64,000 nucleotides of DNA, taken from contig NC_035433.2 of the NCBI RefSeq assembly GCF_002127325.2, positions 13,426,111 to 13,490,110 of the forward strand. Direction: 5' to 3'. The notes under the pieces were generated by a model. It saw only the letters and a program-made list of their open reading frames with translations, searched no databases and was not told where the DNA came from. The stretch's first letter is position 1, and every line of letters begins with the position of its first letter. Positions 45,952-57,258 of this stretch are shown here, piece by piece. The position numbers and the translations under genes were made by a program. Source of the stretch: Helianthus annuus (taxonomy: Eukaryota > Streptophyta > Magnoliopsida > Asterales > Asteraceae).

Positions 45952-46847
45952 CAACTGTTTAAACTGATCTGCTGTTCTGTGGACCCCTTACCGACCGTAA
46001 GGGTCATCGCTTACGGTCCGTAAGCCATTAACTTTGGCAGAATTAGAGTCTCAGTCCCTGCACCTTGTTTCGTTGCGTAACGGCACTTCTAACACCCGTC
46101 AAACCCAATTTCAAGCTCCACAATGATGTTAAGACATAGTGAACATGAAATATGCTTGAAAACATCTCAGATGTCGGTTCGTTTGGCCGTACGATCGCGA
46201 TGTTCGGTTAATTACGACGGAATGCGCATAAGCGCGGAAAACGATCCAAATGGCGTGACGAATGGATTTTTCTTATGCCAAACACTAAAATAAAATATTT
46301 TAGTGCTTGAATAAATTTTTGGATGTCCGGATGTATTCAGAACGTAAGTTATGCGCGAAAGGGCAAACTTGTGCACTTTTTGACGCTTTTAGTCCCTGAT
46401 TGACCCAAAAGTTTATTTTAGCACACCGAACCCCTCAAAGCCTATTTCTAAGCTATATAAAGGATATTTAAGGCGTGTTTAACTTATGGTCATGTTCCAG
46501 AATGTTCGTTACAGTTCAAATTGGCATACTTTCGCAGTTTGTCAAGTTTAGTCCCTGTAAGCGAATTAACTCGTTTTTGCCATACCAAAGCCTTCAAAAC
46601 TAATTTCTAAGTTATGTAAAGGTTATTTAAGGTATGTTAAGCCTATTTCACTATTCCGGAGTGTTCGTTGTATTAAACTGGTTATATTTACGCATCAGTG
46701 CGCGTATAACCTTCCAGAAAGTGATTTAAAGCTTGAAATCGAACAAAAATTGATACGTGATACACATATTTACAGATCCCAAGTATGAAATACAATATTT
46801 CATTGGCTTGGTATTTTTTTGATGGTCACAGTGACCCAGGTGTCACA

Positions 46848-48118
46848 TCCGTGATCTCTAGCATTATTTGGTTGTTATACAAGGACTTCAAAGCAATCTC
46901 AAGTGAGTACATAGACCCCTCTTTTACTGTTTTCCAAAATGTTTTGGGGTGAAACACATGTGCCTACTTGTTACTTTCATGCTTTCCTGTTTTCACATCA
47001 TATACTTGCTATGTTCATTAGTACATTTATAGTACATGATTTCATTACATTTTAGGCTACGTATGCCCATTGTGTGCATACTTAGTACATCACTTTACAA
47101 TACATTTCATGCTATGTACGCCCATTGTGTGCATACTTAGTACATTGTTTTACATTACACTTATGCTATGTACGCCCATTGTGTGCATACTTAGTACATT
47201 GTTTTACGTTGCATTTCTGTTGCATATGCTCATCCAGCATATGAACACATTATACTACATTTTGAACCGTTGTAACCGTTTGACTATGTGAACCGTCTTA
47301 ACCCTTCGATTATATGAACCGTTTGTAACTATTGAACCGTGTGAACCAGTTGTATCTGTTGACATGATTTACATTTGTCAATAGACATTTGACTATACAT
47401 AAACATTTCTACAATTGTTAAACATTTCATCTTGATGGTTTGGTTTGAGTAAGTGATCTAAGTAACGAGGCGTGTGTAATATGATACAAGCATGGCGGAT
47501 ACGCCGCTGGTACTTCCTATACATAAGTGTTTGTATGGTTTTACATATCGTAGCGTTATTTGAATCATTTCAATTTGAGACATATAACATTTTATACAAA
47601 TAACATACTTTTCACAAGACATTGATTTACAAACAACTTATCTTATACAAACTCATTTTACATGGTTATTCATTTAACCATACATTATTCTCTTATTTAT
47701 ACATATCATCTGATCTTATCGTTTTTCAAATGACTTACAAGACAAAGCAAATTACAAGGTTCATGACTAAACATTTTCTCAAACATAAGTCATGAATTCT
47801 GTTTTCACAAAACCTATGTATCTCACAGGCATTTTTATGCTGACGTACCTATTTTCACATGTGTTTTCAGGAGATGATGCATAGGACTTATCAAGACATA
47901 CTTAGGCGGATCTGTGCCTTAGTGACTTAAAACGAGACAAGAACTAGTTAATTTATGTTATGTACTCTTTGGTTCTTGTTTAAAACAAATGTAAACTTTC
48001 ATGTTTGATTAATAAAACGAAACTTCAATTGCCATGGATTTGAAACGATAAATTCTGTTTCAACACTCCCCGACGTTTCCGCCACGTTTTGTATGTTCTT
48101 CGTGGTCGGGGTGTGACA
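46848..48118 (+). repeat. B 5' LTR, right-hand part
   Basis: Starts TCCGTGATCTC and ends GGTGTGACA. It corresponds to 53311-54581 of the 3' LTR, and both stretches are exactly 1,271 bp. The abrupt start coincides with A's LTR end, which is the reason for inferring that A inserted here. Confidence 0.9.
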
Positions 48119-48125
48119 GAAAAGA

Positions 48126-48137
48126 TGGTATCAGAGC
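48126..48137 (+). promoter_or_regulatory. Element B primer-binding site
   Basis: TGGTATCAGAGC, seven bases after the 5' LTR end. The leader from here to 48730 is non-coding. Confidence 0.85.
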
Positions 48138-48730
48138 CAATGGTTATAGGGAATTAGGTTATTAGTAATGGTTTGACCTAGTCTATAACCTTCCTAGGAC
48201 CCTAACGCGAGTTTACTTGCGTTTAGTCATAAAACAGTACCGTCACCTATCCTTAGGCGACGACCACAGCAAGAACATAAATTTCAAAACCGCTTTGAAA
48301 ACTATTCATCTGTTCTAGGATGATTGATTACTAGGTTTTGAACCCTCTGTTATAAGGTTTTGAACCCCCTTTGAATTTTCAAAACTCTCGTCAAAGTTTT
48401 GGGGCCCTAAATAGTGTGAACACGTGCAAACTCGAAGAGTGAATGCCTGTATCCTGGGTTTTCTGTCTAAGGCTAGAGTGTTCGTACAAATCCACATAAT
48501 CGGACCAGTCACTCTTACCTGGGAACTCTTGGGATGAGTGTCCACTTATAGGCGAGCATGTCTTCTCGATACACTATGAGGATCTATTTGCTTTGATTCA
48601 GCCTATGTGTTGTTTGCTTGCTTCGTGGTTCAAATAAATGACCATCAACCATGATTATGGTCGGTAATTGTAACATCCTATTCTTATCCAATGTCATTTC
48701 ATTTGTTTTCTTTCTTGTTTCTCTTTTAGA

Positions 48731-49810
48731 ATGCCTCCTCGACGCGAAAACCAGATAGCGACTACCGAACTGGCAGAAATCATTGCACAGCAAATGGCTG
48801 CTCAATTCCCAAACCTCTTTGCTCAATGGAACCAAGCCAACAACAACAATAATGCCCCCTGCAACTTCAAGACGTTCAACTCGGCTAAGCCATCAAAGTT
48901 TTCTAGGTCTCAAGGAGCGACTGCACTTCTGCAATGGTTCAAGAGTTTAGAGAGCACCTTCAGACATGTTCAATGTCCAAACGAGCGAATGGTAGAATTC
49001 GCATCTAGCGTCTTTGAGAAACGAGCTTTGACATGGTGGAATGGTGTGATGAGAGATAGGGGTTCCGATGTGGCACTGGCTTAAACATGGCAAGAGCTTC
49101 GAGCTCTGATGATGAATGAATTATGTCCTCGTCACGAGATCAGGGCCTTGGAAACGGAGTTCGACGATCTTATGCAAGTTAGCGGTGAGCATCGAGCCTA
49201 CACAGATCGTTATGAGGAGTTAAGTTTGTTATGCCCGAATATGGTTACGCCTTTGGATAAGGCAATCGAAAAGTACATTGATGGCCTCCCTGACTCAATA
49301 CAAGACATTGTGACTGGTAGCAACCCTACTACAGTTAGACAGGCCATTGAGCTATCTGCAACCTTGACTGAATCAAAGATCAGGAAAGGTAAACTTTTCC
49401 GAAAAGGTGACAAGAAACCGGTCGAGGAATCGAACCCAATCGAGGAATCAAAGACCATGGATGAACAGACTGGATCCCCTAAGAAGTCAAAGAAGCGAAA
49501 GACTTCTCAGAACTTCGCCATGGTTACTCACAATGGTCAAGCCGTCCCCAACCAACCAGCTCAACCCCCTGCTAGGAAACCATACAATGGAACTGTACCC
49601 TTATGCAACCAATGTAGCCTCCATCATCATGCCAATGTAATGTGCCGCAAATGCCAGACTTGTGGACTTATAGGCCATACAGCAAGAGTCTGCCCAGCTG
49701 CAGCTGCGCCAAACCAAGCTGGCAACAATCCTGCTCAAGGTCGTTTTCTACCAGGTTCTTGTTTCGACTGTGGCGAGATGGGTCATTTCCGAAGAAATGC
49801 ATCTGACTGA
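48731..49810 (+). pseudogene. gag: Element B gag with one premature stop
   Basis: From MPPRRENQIATTELAEII the frame covers the capsid-like domain and then hits TAA at 49082, where A has CAA (a C-to-T change). It continues in the same frame through NELCPRHEIRALETEFDDL and a Lys/Glu-rich linker. Zinc knuckles CRKCQTCGLIGHTARVC and CFDCGEMGHFRR follow. A deletion of roughly 37 bp relative to A removes the last Cys and ends the protein. The total is about 360 codons. Gag binds RNA and forms particles. No pol frame follows, which agrees with A. Confidence 0.9.
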
Positions 49811-51404
49811 CTAGAAGACAACATCGTTTAGAAATAATCACGTCTTATGTATTATTTTCTTTTGTTGTCAAGGTCCAAGAAACAGTTGTTATCATTGTTT
49901 ATAAATAAATCTTTTATTTTACATTGCAATGTATTTATGTGGTTGCATGTATAAACAACATATCCATTACAATACCGACAATCAAGGAACCGTATTCCTT
50001 GAAGAACAAACTACCCCCAAAATTCTCCCATTCTATGATCTCTTGCATTTTCCATGAAATTCCTAAGTACCCGTTTCTTCTAAGGAAACGAAGTACAAGG
50101 CGCAAGTTACAACACGAGACGAATACCCAAAGTACCACTGTAAATCCTTAATAGGGTACCTAGGGGTATTTCCGTAAATCCTAAAATTGATGTGTTCCTT
50201 AATTCGAATATTACGTTTCTTTGAAAACAAAATCGAATTTTTGGGAGATCTTCCTATCTTTTCAGATAGATCCCAGAGGACATTGTAACCCATCGACTGG
50301 TTTCCATATCCGTTCTCTATCGATAACAAATTAATAACCAAGTTAAACAACTATGTGAATATGTGCTTATGTGTTCCTTTTTATGTTTTCGGTGTAATCC
50401 AAGTTTTTGTTATCCAAATCCTCGTAGAATCTTCCATATCTACAAATAAGGGATTATAATAGAATACCCAAAGGTACTACATAAAATCCTCAATGGACTT
50501 CTACGTTGTAGTTAAGTCCCTTGAATTATAAAGTACTACTCCATAATTAGACCCCTTGAGTGGCCTAGTTAAACAGATTGATCCAAAAATCTGGATTAGG
50601 AATATCATGTTATGATATAGCTGGAAAGACTCCTTGGTGGTCTAATTAGAGAGATCATCTGTCGATCTAATTAAAAGGACCCTATGGTAGTCTAGTCACC
50701 CTCATCACATGTTTGATTTTCCTCCCCCAAAGATTACAAAACAAACTGTGCGGACTATGCAAGGAATTACGTAATTATGGATGCATACATAATTATGGAA
50801 TTTAGTGCACAGAAACCACAGCGAGCTTTGTCATGTGCCTAGAAGTTAACTCTATTCATTTCCGTTTCTGAGGAAGCACCCGTTGAAAATGACTCCGTTT
50901 GTTCATTTTCGTTTCTGAAGATTGTCCATTGAGGAAATGAATATCCGTTTGATTATCCTTTTAATTTCCATTTCTGATGAAGCACCCGTTGAAAATAACT
51001 CCGTTTGTTGATTTTCGTTTCTGAAGATTTTCCGTTGAGGAAATGAATATCCGTTTGATTATCCTTTTCATTTCCATTTCTGATGAAGCACCCGTTGAAA
51101 ATAACTCCGTTTGTTCATTTTTCGTTTCTGAAGATTGTCCGTTGAGGAAATGAATATCCGTTTGATTATCCTTTTCATTTCCATTTCTGATGAAGCACCC
51201 GTTGAAAATGACTCCGTAAGTTCATTTTACGTTTCTGAATATTGTCCGTTGAGGAAATGAATCCCCGTTTGTTTATTCCTTCATTTCCGTTTCTGAAGAA
51301 TACTCGTTAAGGAAATGACAGGATTATGCCTTGTATATCTGGTGGTTACTTGACACAAAGTCACAGATGGACTCCTACGAATAAATTTCGGTACGAAATT
51401 TCCT
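49811..51404 (+). other. Non-coding 3' internal region of B
   Basis: No coding region is seen on either strand. The first 950 bp match A (1-980 reversed). The rest holds the 106-bp tandem array and the AAATTTCGGTACGAAATTT motif just before the polypurine tract. Confidence 0.75.
50850..51312 (+). repeat. 106-bp tandem repeat in B
   Basis: About 4.3 copies, with GAAGCACCCGTTGAAAAT recurring at 50873, 50979, 51085 and 51192. Each unit seems built of two half-units sharing TTCATTTCCGTTTCTGA-like sequence. Confidence 0.88.
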
Positions 51405-51418
51405 AAAGTAGGGGAGAC
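51405..51418 (+). promoter_or_regulatory. Polypurine tract of B
   Basis: The purine-rich AAAGTAGGGGAGAC directly before the LTR start TGTGACACC. Confidence 0.7.
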
Positions 51419-54400
51419 TGTGACACCTGGGTCACTGAGACCATCAAACAAATACCAAGCCAATGAAATATTGTATTTCATACTTGGGTTCTGTATAAAA
51501 ATGTGTATCTTTTGCACATATCAACTCTTGTTCGATTTCAAGCTCTAAATCGCTTTCTAGAAGGTTATACACGCGCTGCTGCGTAAATATAACCAGTTTA
51601 ATGCAACAAACACTCCGGAATAGTGAAATAGGCTTAACATACCTTAAATAACCTTTACATAACTTAGAAATAAGTTTTGAAGGCTTCCGTATGGCAAAAT
51701 CAAGTTAAATCGCTTACAGGGACTAAACTTGACAAACTGCGAAAGTATGACAATTTGAACTGTAACGAACATTCCGGAACATGACCATAAGTTAAACACA
51801 CCTTAAATATCCCTTATATAGCTTAGAAATAGGCTTTGAGGGGTTCGGTGTGCTAAAGTAAACTTTTGGATCATTCAGGGACTAAAAGTGTCAAAAAGCG
51901 CATAAGTTTGCACTTTCGCGCATAACTTACGTTCTGAATACATTCGGACATCCAAAAATTTATGTAAGCATCATAATATTATGCCTTAGTGTTTGGCATG
52001 AGAAAAATCCACTCGTCGCATCATTTGGATCGTTTTTCGCGCTTATGCGCATTCCGTCGTAATTAACCGAACATCGCGATCGTACGGCCAAACGAACCAA
52101 CATCCGGCATATTTTTGAGCATGTTTCATGTCCTCAATGTTTAAGCATCATTTTAGGGCCTTAAAGATGGCTTAACAGGCCTTAAACATGTCGGAAACGG
52201 CCCCAAACCACATCAGGGACCTAAACTGTCATTTCTGAAAGTTGGTTGCAGATCAGAACTCCCAGGCCGCCCGCGTAAGCCCAGGGTGAACTCTTACATG
52301 GACCGCGTCAGCCTCTCAGACCAGATTCAATGTTTTTAATCAACTTGCAACACCCTTTCGATCACCCAAAGGGCAACGCCACTTGTCAAATCCCTATGGT
52401 GGGGGCAAAATAAGCCACCACAACATTTCGACAAGTGTACGGGTGAGATCGAGGCACGATATTCAAGAAACGATCCTAACGGTCTTGCATATCCTATAAA
52501 TACCCCCCCCCCCCCCATTTTGGTGTAAAACCCACAAATCTGATCAAAGAGCTCTAAGTTGATGCCATTGCTTCATACCTGAGCTCCTGGATCAAGATTA
52601 GCTTTCGGGGACCCTTCGTAAGTGTTCTTTCGTTCTTTTATTCGCTTTTCGAGTCCGAAAGTCAAGCTTTGTTTGACTTTCTGCATTGACCAGTTTATGG
52701 TCAACACGAAGTTCGTTTGAACTTCATAACGTGAGCGTGATCACGATGGTTATAGTCCATAGTGACTACACCTACTGATTACCACGTTATCTAGGCTCAG
52801 TGACGAGTCGTAGTTTCGGCCAAAATGCGCGTTCTTGCGTATTTTGTAACCAAACTACTCATAGGGTAAACTTAGTTAAGCATGTTCTAACATGCTTAGC
52901 TCGTCACTTTTAGTATAGTGCTTATATAGGGTCGTAAGGTAAGCGATCTAAACAATCGCTTATACTTTCGAACCCGACCCATTTGGTCGATCTTTAGGAT
53001 CCGACCAAACACATTAGGTGACCATAGTTGTATAGGGAATAACCTTCCAAGGTTATACCTTATGGTCACGACGTTAGGCGTTCCAAGCGCGTTTTACGCG
53101 AACGACGCGTTAAGGTAGCATAAGCTACCAAAACGGGTCGTAATGGGTCGTAAGCACTTAGGTTAAGTTTCATTTTTAGTATGTGGGCTTTGTTAAACCA
53201 TATTACACGAGTCTCCATACTCGTTTGGTTTACGAACCCGCATCCTATCCAATCCTCCGATTTAGGTCCGGTATATTAACATAGTTACCTATATTAGGTG
53301 CCGTTTGATATCCGTGATCTCTAACATTATTTGGTTGTTATACAAGGACTTCAAAGCAATCTCAAGTGAGTACATAGACCCCTCTTTTACTGTTTTCCAA
53401 AATGTTTTGGGGTGAAACACAAGTGCCTACTTGTTACTTTCATGCTTTCCTGTTTTCACATCATATACTTGCTATGTTCATTAGTACATTTATAGTACAT
53501 GATTTCATTACATTTTAGGCTATGTATGCCCATTGTGTGCATACTTAGTACATCACTTTACAATACATTTCATGCTATGTACGCTCATTGTGTGCATACT
53601 TAGTACATTGTTTTACATTACACTTATGCTATGTACGCCCATTGTGTGCATACTTAGTACATTGTTTTACATTGCATTTCTGTTGCATATGCTCATCCAG
53701 CATATGAACACATTATACTACATTTTGAACCGTTGTAACCATTTGACTATCTGAACCGTCTAAACCCTTCGATTATATGAACCGTTTGTAACTATTGAAC
53801 CGTGTGAACCAGTTGTATCTGTTGACATGATTTACATTTGTTAATAGACATTTGACTATACATAAACATTTCTACAATTGTTAAACATTTCATCTTGATG
53901 GTTTGGTTTGAGTAAGTGATCTAAGTAACGAGGCGTGTGTAATATGATACAAGCATGGTGGATACGCCGCTGGTACTTCCTATACATAAGTGTTTGTATG
54001 GTATTACATATCGTAGCGTTATTTGAATCATTTCAATTTGAGACATATAACATTTTATACAAATAACATACTTTTCACAAGACATTGATTTACAAACAAC
54101 TTATCTTATACAAACTCATTTTACATGGTTATTCATTTAACCATACGTTATTCTCTTATTTATTCATATCATCTGATCTTATCGTTTTTCAAATGACTTA
54201 CAAGACAAAGCAAATTACAAGGTTCATGACTAAACATTTTCTCAAACATAAGTCATGAATTCTGTTTTCACAAAACCTATGTATCTCACAGGCATTTTTA
54301 TGCTGACGTACCTATTTTCACATGTGTTTTCAGGAGATGATGCATAGGACTTATCAAGACATACTTAGGCGGACCTGTGCCTTAGTGACTTAAAACGAGA

Positions 54401-54581
54401 CAAGAACCAGTTAATTTATGTTATGTACTCTTTGGTTCTTGTTTAAAACAAATGTAAACTTTCATGTTTGATTAATAAAACGAAACTTCAATTGCCATGG
54501 ATTTGAAACAATAAATTATGTTTCAACACTCCCCGACGTTTCCGCCACGTTTTGTATGTTCTTCGTGGTCGGGGTGTGACA
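51419..54581 (+). repeat. 3' LTR of B (3,163 bp)
   Basis: Complete LTR from TGTGACACCTGGG to GGGGTGTGACA. It contains TATAAATA at 52495-52502 followed at once by a run of 14 C, hairpin counterparts of A at 52657-52724, and part of the 55-bp repeat. No coding region. Confidence 0.9.
52495..52502 (+). promoter_or_regulatory. TATA box of B LTR next to C14
   Basis: TATAAATA matching A's box in position. The 14-base C run at 52503-52516 directly follows and is absent from A, where the sequence continues CCCACCATCC. Confidence 0.55.
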
Positions 54582-54713
54582 TGCCATGTATTGTCGTCGT
54601 ATCCCGGTGTGGATTTATACGTACGAGGATACGTATCTTCTTGTAATAGTTAAGTATTCTTATACTTAATTTTGTGTTAAACTTTCCGGAATATTAATTC
54701 TAATAAAGGTCCA

Positions 54714-54754
<41 letters not shown>

Positions 54755-55690
54755 GAGAGTTCAAGTGAGAAGAATCACAAATTAAGAATAAAAAGAATAA
54801 AAGGGTACAAAGGTAATTTAAACCAATCATTTAATTAGTCTACCCTTTATTTTTGCTATTTAAATTAATAAACATTAATCATTTAATGAGTATATCCTAT
54901 AAATTAGTTGTGCACCTTACACAATAAAAACATTCATGCACATGATCCTACATATTCAACGTTTTCTACACCATAATAACAACGTTTCCCGATACTTACG
55001 AAAGTATTCTGGACCAGTTAATCATGTTTCTGCATAATATTAATGTATTTAAATGCTGATTTGCTGAATTTTCTGCAGAATTCTGCACCTTAGGTAAGTT
55101 TTAGGCACTTTCCGGCACTTAAACTATCACCTAGTGAAGCAGTTTTTTGATCCTTACTTCCCTACACACTATACTAGTGTAGTACCTTGTCTCTGGCCCA
55201 TACGGGGTCTCAAACACTGTCCATCTATATACGGAACTTCGTCAGCATTTTTCTGAGTTACCCGTTAACTGTGCTAATCGTGCTTTGTGCATCGTTTATG
55301 TCACTAAGGTTTGTATGTAAAAGTGATAGTGACATTATGCAATATGTGATGCACATGTAAGTATGATGCAGTAATCAGAAAACAATTAATTGTAATTTAG
55401 CACAGTCATTAAGCACTAATCATGGTTAATTAAATTGTACGGATGCATGAAAATTTGGCAGTTGTCACATTCTCCCCCTGTTAAGAAAATTTCGTCCTTG
55501 AAATTTGTACTACCTTACTCCTTAGGGTTCCATTATGCATGTATGTATGTGAATAATATTGAGGTAGATGACCACAAAACCGAATCAAATCTTATTCACA
55601 TAGTATAGGTTTTCAAAACAAAATACATAGTATAGGTTTTCAAAATAACCTTAATGATTTCAAAATATTTTATATAGTTTGAAAATGATT
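54582..55690 (-). mobile_element. Element D: LTR end and polypurine tract of an older gypsy element
   Basis: 54582-55469 resembles the right part of C's LTR (for example the CACTATACTAGTGTAGTACC region) and ends TTGTCACA. It is followed by TTCTCCCCCTGTTAAGAAAA, the reverse of a polypurine tract, and the AAATTTCGTCC motif found in C. It is therefore a minus-strand relative of C whose LTR received B. The remainder is left of the window or lost. An (AT)n run lies at 54716-54751. The following AGTGGAGAGTTCAAGTGAGA resembles ends of plant Helitron-like or other DNA elements, but I cannot confirm that. Confidence 0.6.
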
Positions 55691-56640
55691 TTAACACAGT
55701 ATATTGGCCACTAACCACTCGCTGGTCTCTGCCGTTGCAGGTCCTTCTCCTTCCGCTGAGATGGCCCTCTTTTTTGTTTTGTTTGTTCACCGCGGCACAA
55801 AATCATGAAGAAGCTGGAATAACTCAGAAAGAGAGTGGCGCCTAGCCGTTGAGAGCGTCTGTTGTCTTTGTAGAGGAACAGTACGATCTTGGACTGGCCC
55901 CCTTCGCATGACCTAGAAAGAAAAAGAAGTCCGTGCTACTATAAGGCCTCTAAACTCCTCCCTCAGGACACTGTTGCGTTGCCCATGGGGACGGGCTAGC
56001 CCCGACTTCCATAGGTCCTTGGTTCGACCTCCTAATGAGAATTGAGGTCCTTGCGCGGGCGTCTCATCCCTAAGACTTGTTTGCTCTGTATGGAGTGCCC
56101 CGTGGTTCCTCGAGTGCCAGCCGCAGAGAGGAATGCCATCAACTAGGGCGCTATTGGCCACTAACCACTCGCTCACCGGACGCTCGGGCTCCGCGTTTCA
56201 AGTTCGTTATCCTAACCGTATCCTCTGCTCCACCGGGAGCCTGACCCCTTCTTCTATCTTATCTACTGCCTTGCTCCTCGGCTCCATACTGCTCCAGTCG
56301 CTCGCTGTAATAGCTTGCTTCTCGGGTGGCTCGCACCCTGGGTGGTGCGGCTGAGCCAGAGCGGGCTCAGCAGTCGGCCTATCTTTCCGGGCGCACGCAT
56401 AAAGGCATGATTAGTTCCACAAATCCACGGGCAAGTCAGTCCCAAGAGTGAAAGGGTGTGAACATTTAGGGCAAATACTTTATTGTATTGTACGAGATTA
56501 GTTGAGAGCTGATTCGCTAACATCCTCATCTGGAAGAGTTCGTTCTGTGCCACCTCTTCTGTGAAAAAGGCTTGCGCTCCTATAGGGCACATCCCGAGGG
56601 GCGTTCCATGATTGATTGAAAACGGGCAATTTTGGGAGTA
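55691..56640 (-). other. GC-rich, organelle-like segment (possible NUMT)
   Basis: Composition and style change abruptly from the AT-rich LTR context. Minus-strand frames at 56263-56592 (IGAQAFFTEEVAQNELFQMR) and 55913-56176 are open but not a family I recognise. A 22-bp direct repeat beginning TATTGGCCACTAACC occurs at 55702 and 56152. The base composition and mosaic look resemble plant mitochondrial DNA; that is impression, not identification. Confidence 0.3.
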
Positions 56641-56958
56641 TATCAGAATATACTTTAAAGGTGCGATTTAAGAATTCATTCAGATCTAGTGCATCAAACT
56701 ACACCTTTGAGACTATAAGGATACCACAAAGGAAATCCCTATTTGGATGGAGAAACAAATTGGTTTCAGACATTCCATGACAACAGGAATGGGGTGTCTA
56801 GTCCTATAGCGCTATATCATACTACCAATCGGTCTGGTGAACAAAATAAGTACTATTCCAACAATTACTTTTGTAATCTTTGAGAAATCAGTGTTTAAAC
56901 CATAGATAGTCATTTAGTTTATCAAAAGATAAATACTAACATGTATAATCAATTATAC
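56641..56958. other. Unassigned stretch
   Basis: About 320 bp of AT-rich sequence with no recognisable coding or repeat feature, between the GC-rich segment and LINE L4. Confidence 0.5.
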
Positions 56959-57183
56959 TTTTTTTTTTTGGGTAAAGGGTTACCCCGGTGAATCTATTAA
57001 AATGCAACCGCAAATAAGTACAAGTAGTGAGGATGTGTTCCACACTAGTTCATATACAGGACATGCCCCATATATGTAGAACAAACAAAAACCAAATACC
57101 TATCACACCCCATAACCTAGTCTACTATGCATCATGACAAGACAGCTAGTAGACAAAACAATGCAACACACAAAACATAATCC

Positions 57184-57258
57184 TCAACCACCATCATCAA
57201 AGATAAAGTAGCCACAAAATAGCAGCCCCTTCAGACGAAAAGCAGACAGCCTATCCAT
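57184..57258 (-). CDS. 25-codon ORF2-start stub in L4
   Basis: Same start overlap (ATGGATAG), same length and same end (FDDGG, TGA) as in L2 and L3. Relative to L2 it differs by CTG/CTA and ATT/ATC (both silent) and by CAT/TAC (His/Tyr). Confidence 0.5.
   Translation of the reverse strand: MDRLSAFRLKGLLFCGYFIFDDGG

Larger units (their letters stand above)
1..46847 (-). mobile_element. Element A: gag-only LTR retrotransposon, heavily interrupted
   Basis: This minus-strand element has its 5' LTR at 43195-46847, a primer-binding site at 43176-43187, a leader, and a gag gene starting at 40273. Gag is split by element C and resumes at 1700. The remaining internal sequence runs off the left window edge and matches 49811-50760 of element B in reverse. 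Its 3' LTR must lie left of the window. As in B, no protease, RT or integrase follows gag. A's right end directly abuts a truncated B LTR, so I infer that A inserted into B. The pol-less structure resembles the TR-GAG type of plant elements, which need enzymes supplied in trans. Confidence 0.85.
43195..46847 (-). repeat. 5' LTR of element A (3,653 bp)
   Basis: Runs from TGTCACACCCCGACC to GGTGTCACA on the plus strand, homologous in reverse to B's 3' LTR. It contains, in transcription order, the U3 with a 35-bp array (45646-45951), a TATAAATA box (45549-45556), three tandem hairpins (45330-45398), and a 55-bp array (44060-44335). No coding region. Confidence 0.88.
46848..54581 (+). mobile_element. 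Element B: gag-only LTR retrotransposon
   Basis: A partial 5' LTR (46848-48118), primer site, leader, gag (48731-49810), a 1.6 kb non-coding region with a tandem array, polypurine tract and complete 3' LTR (51419-54581). No protease, RT, RNase H or integrase is present. The missing 1,892 bp of 5' LTR should lie left of the window, beyond A. The right end lies inside an older LTR (D). Confidence 0.88.

Noticed and set aside
47070..47291. Cys/Leu-rich small protein (also at 43980 and 53533)
   Set aside because: It is translation of the 55-bp LTR repeat and is not conserved as a frame.
54752..54900. Helitron or other DNA-transposon end after the (AT)n run
   Set aside because: The start resembles common plant Helitron-like ends, but I find no matching 3' hairpin with CTRR or terminal inverted repeat.
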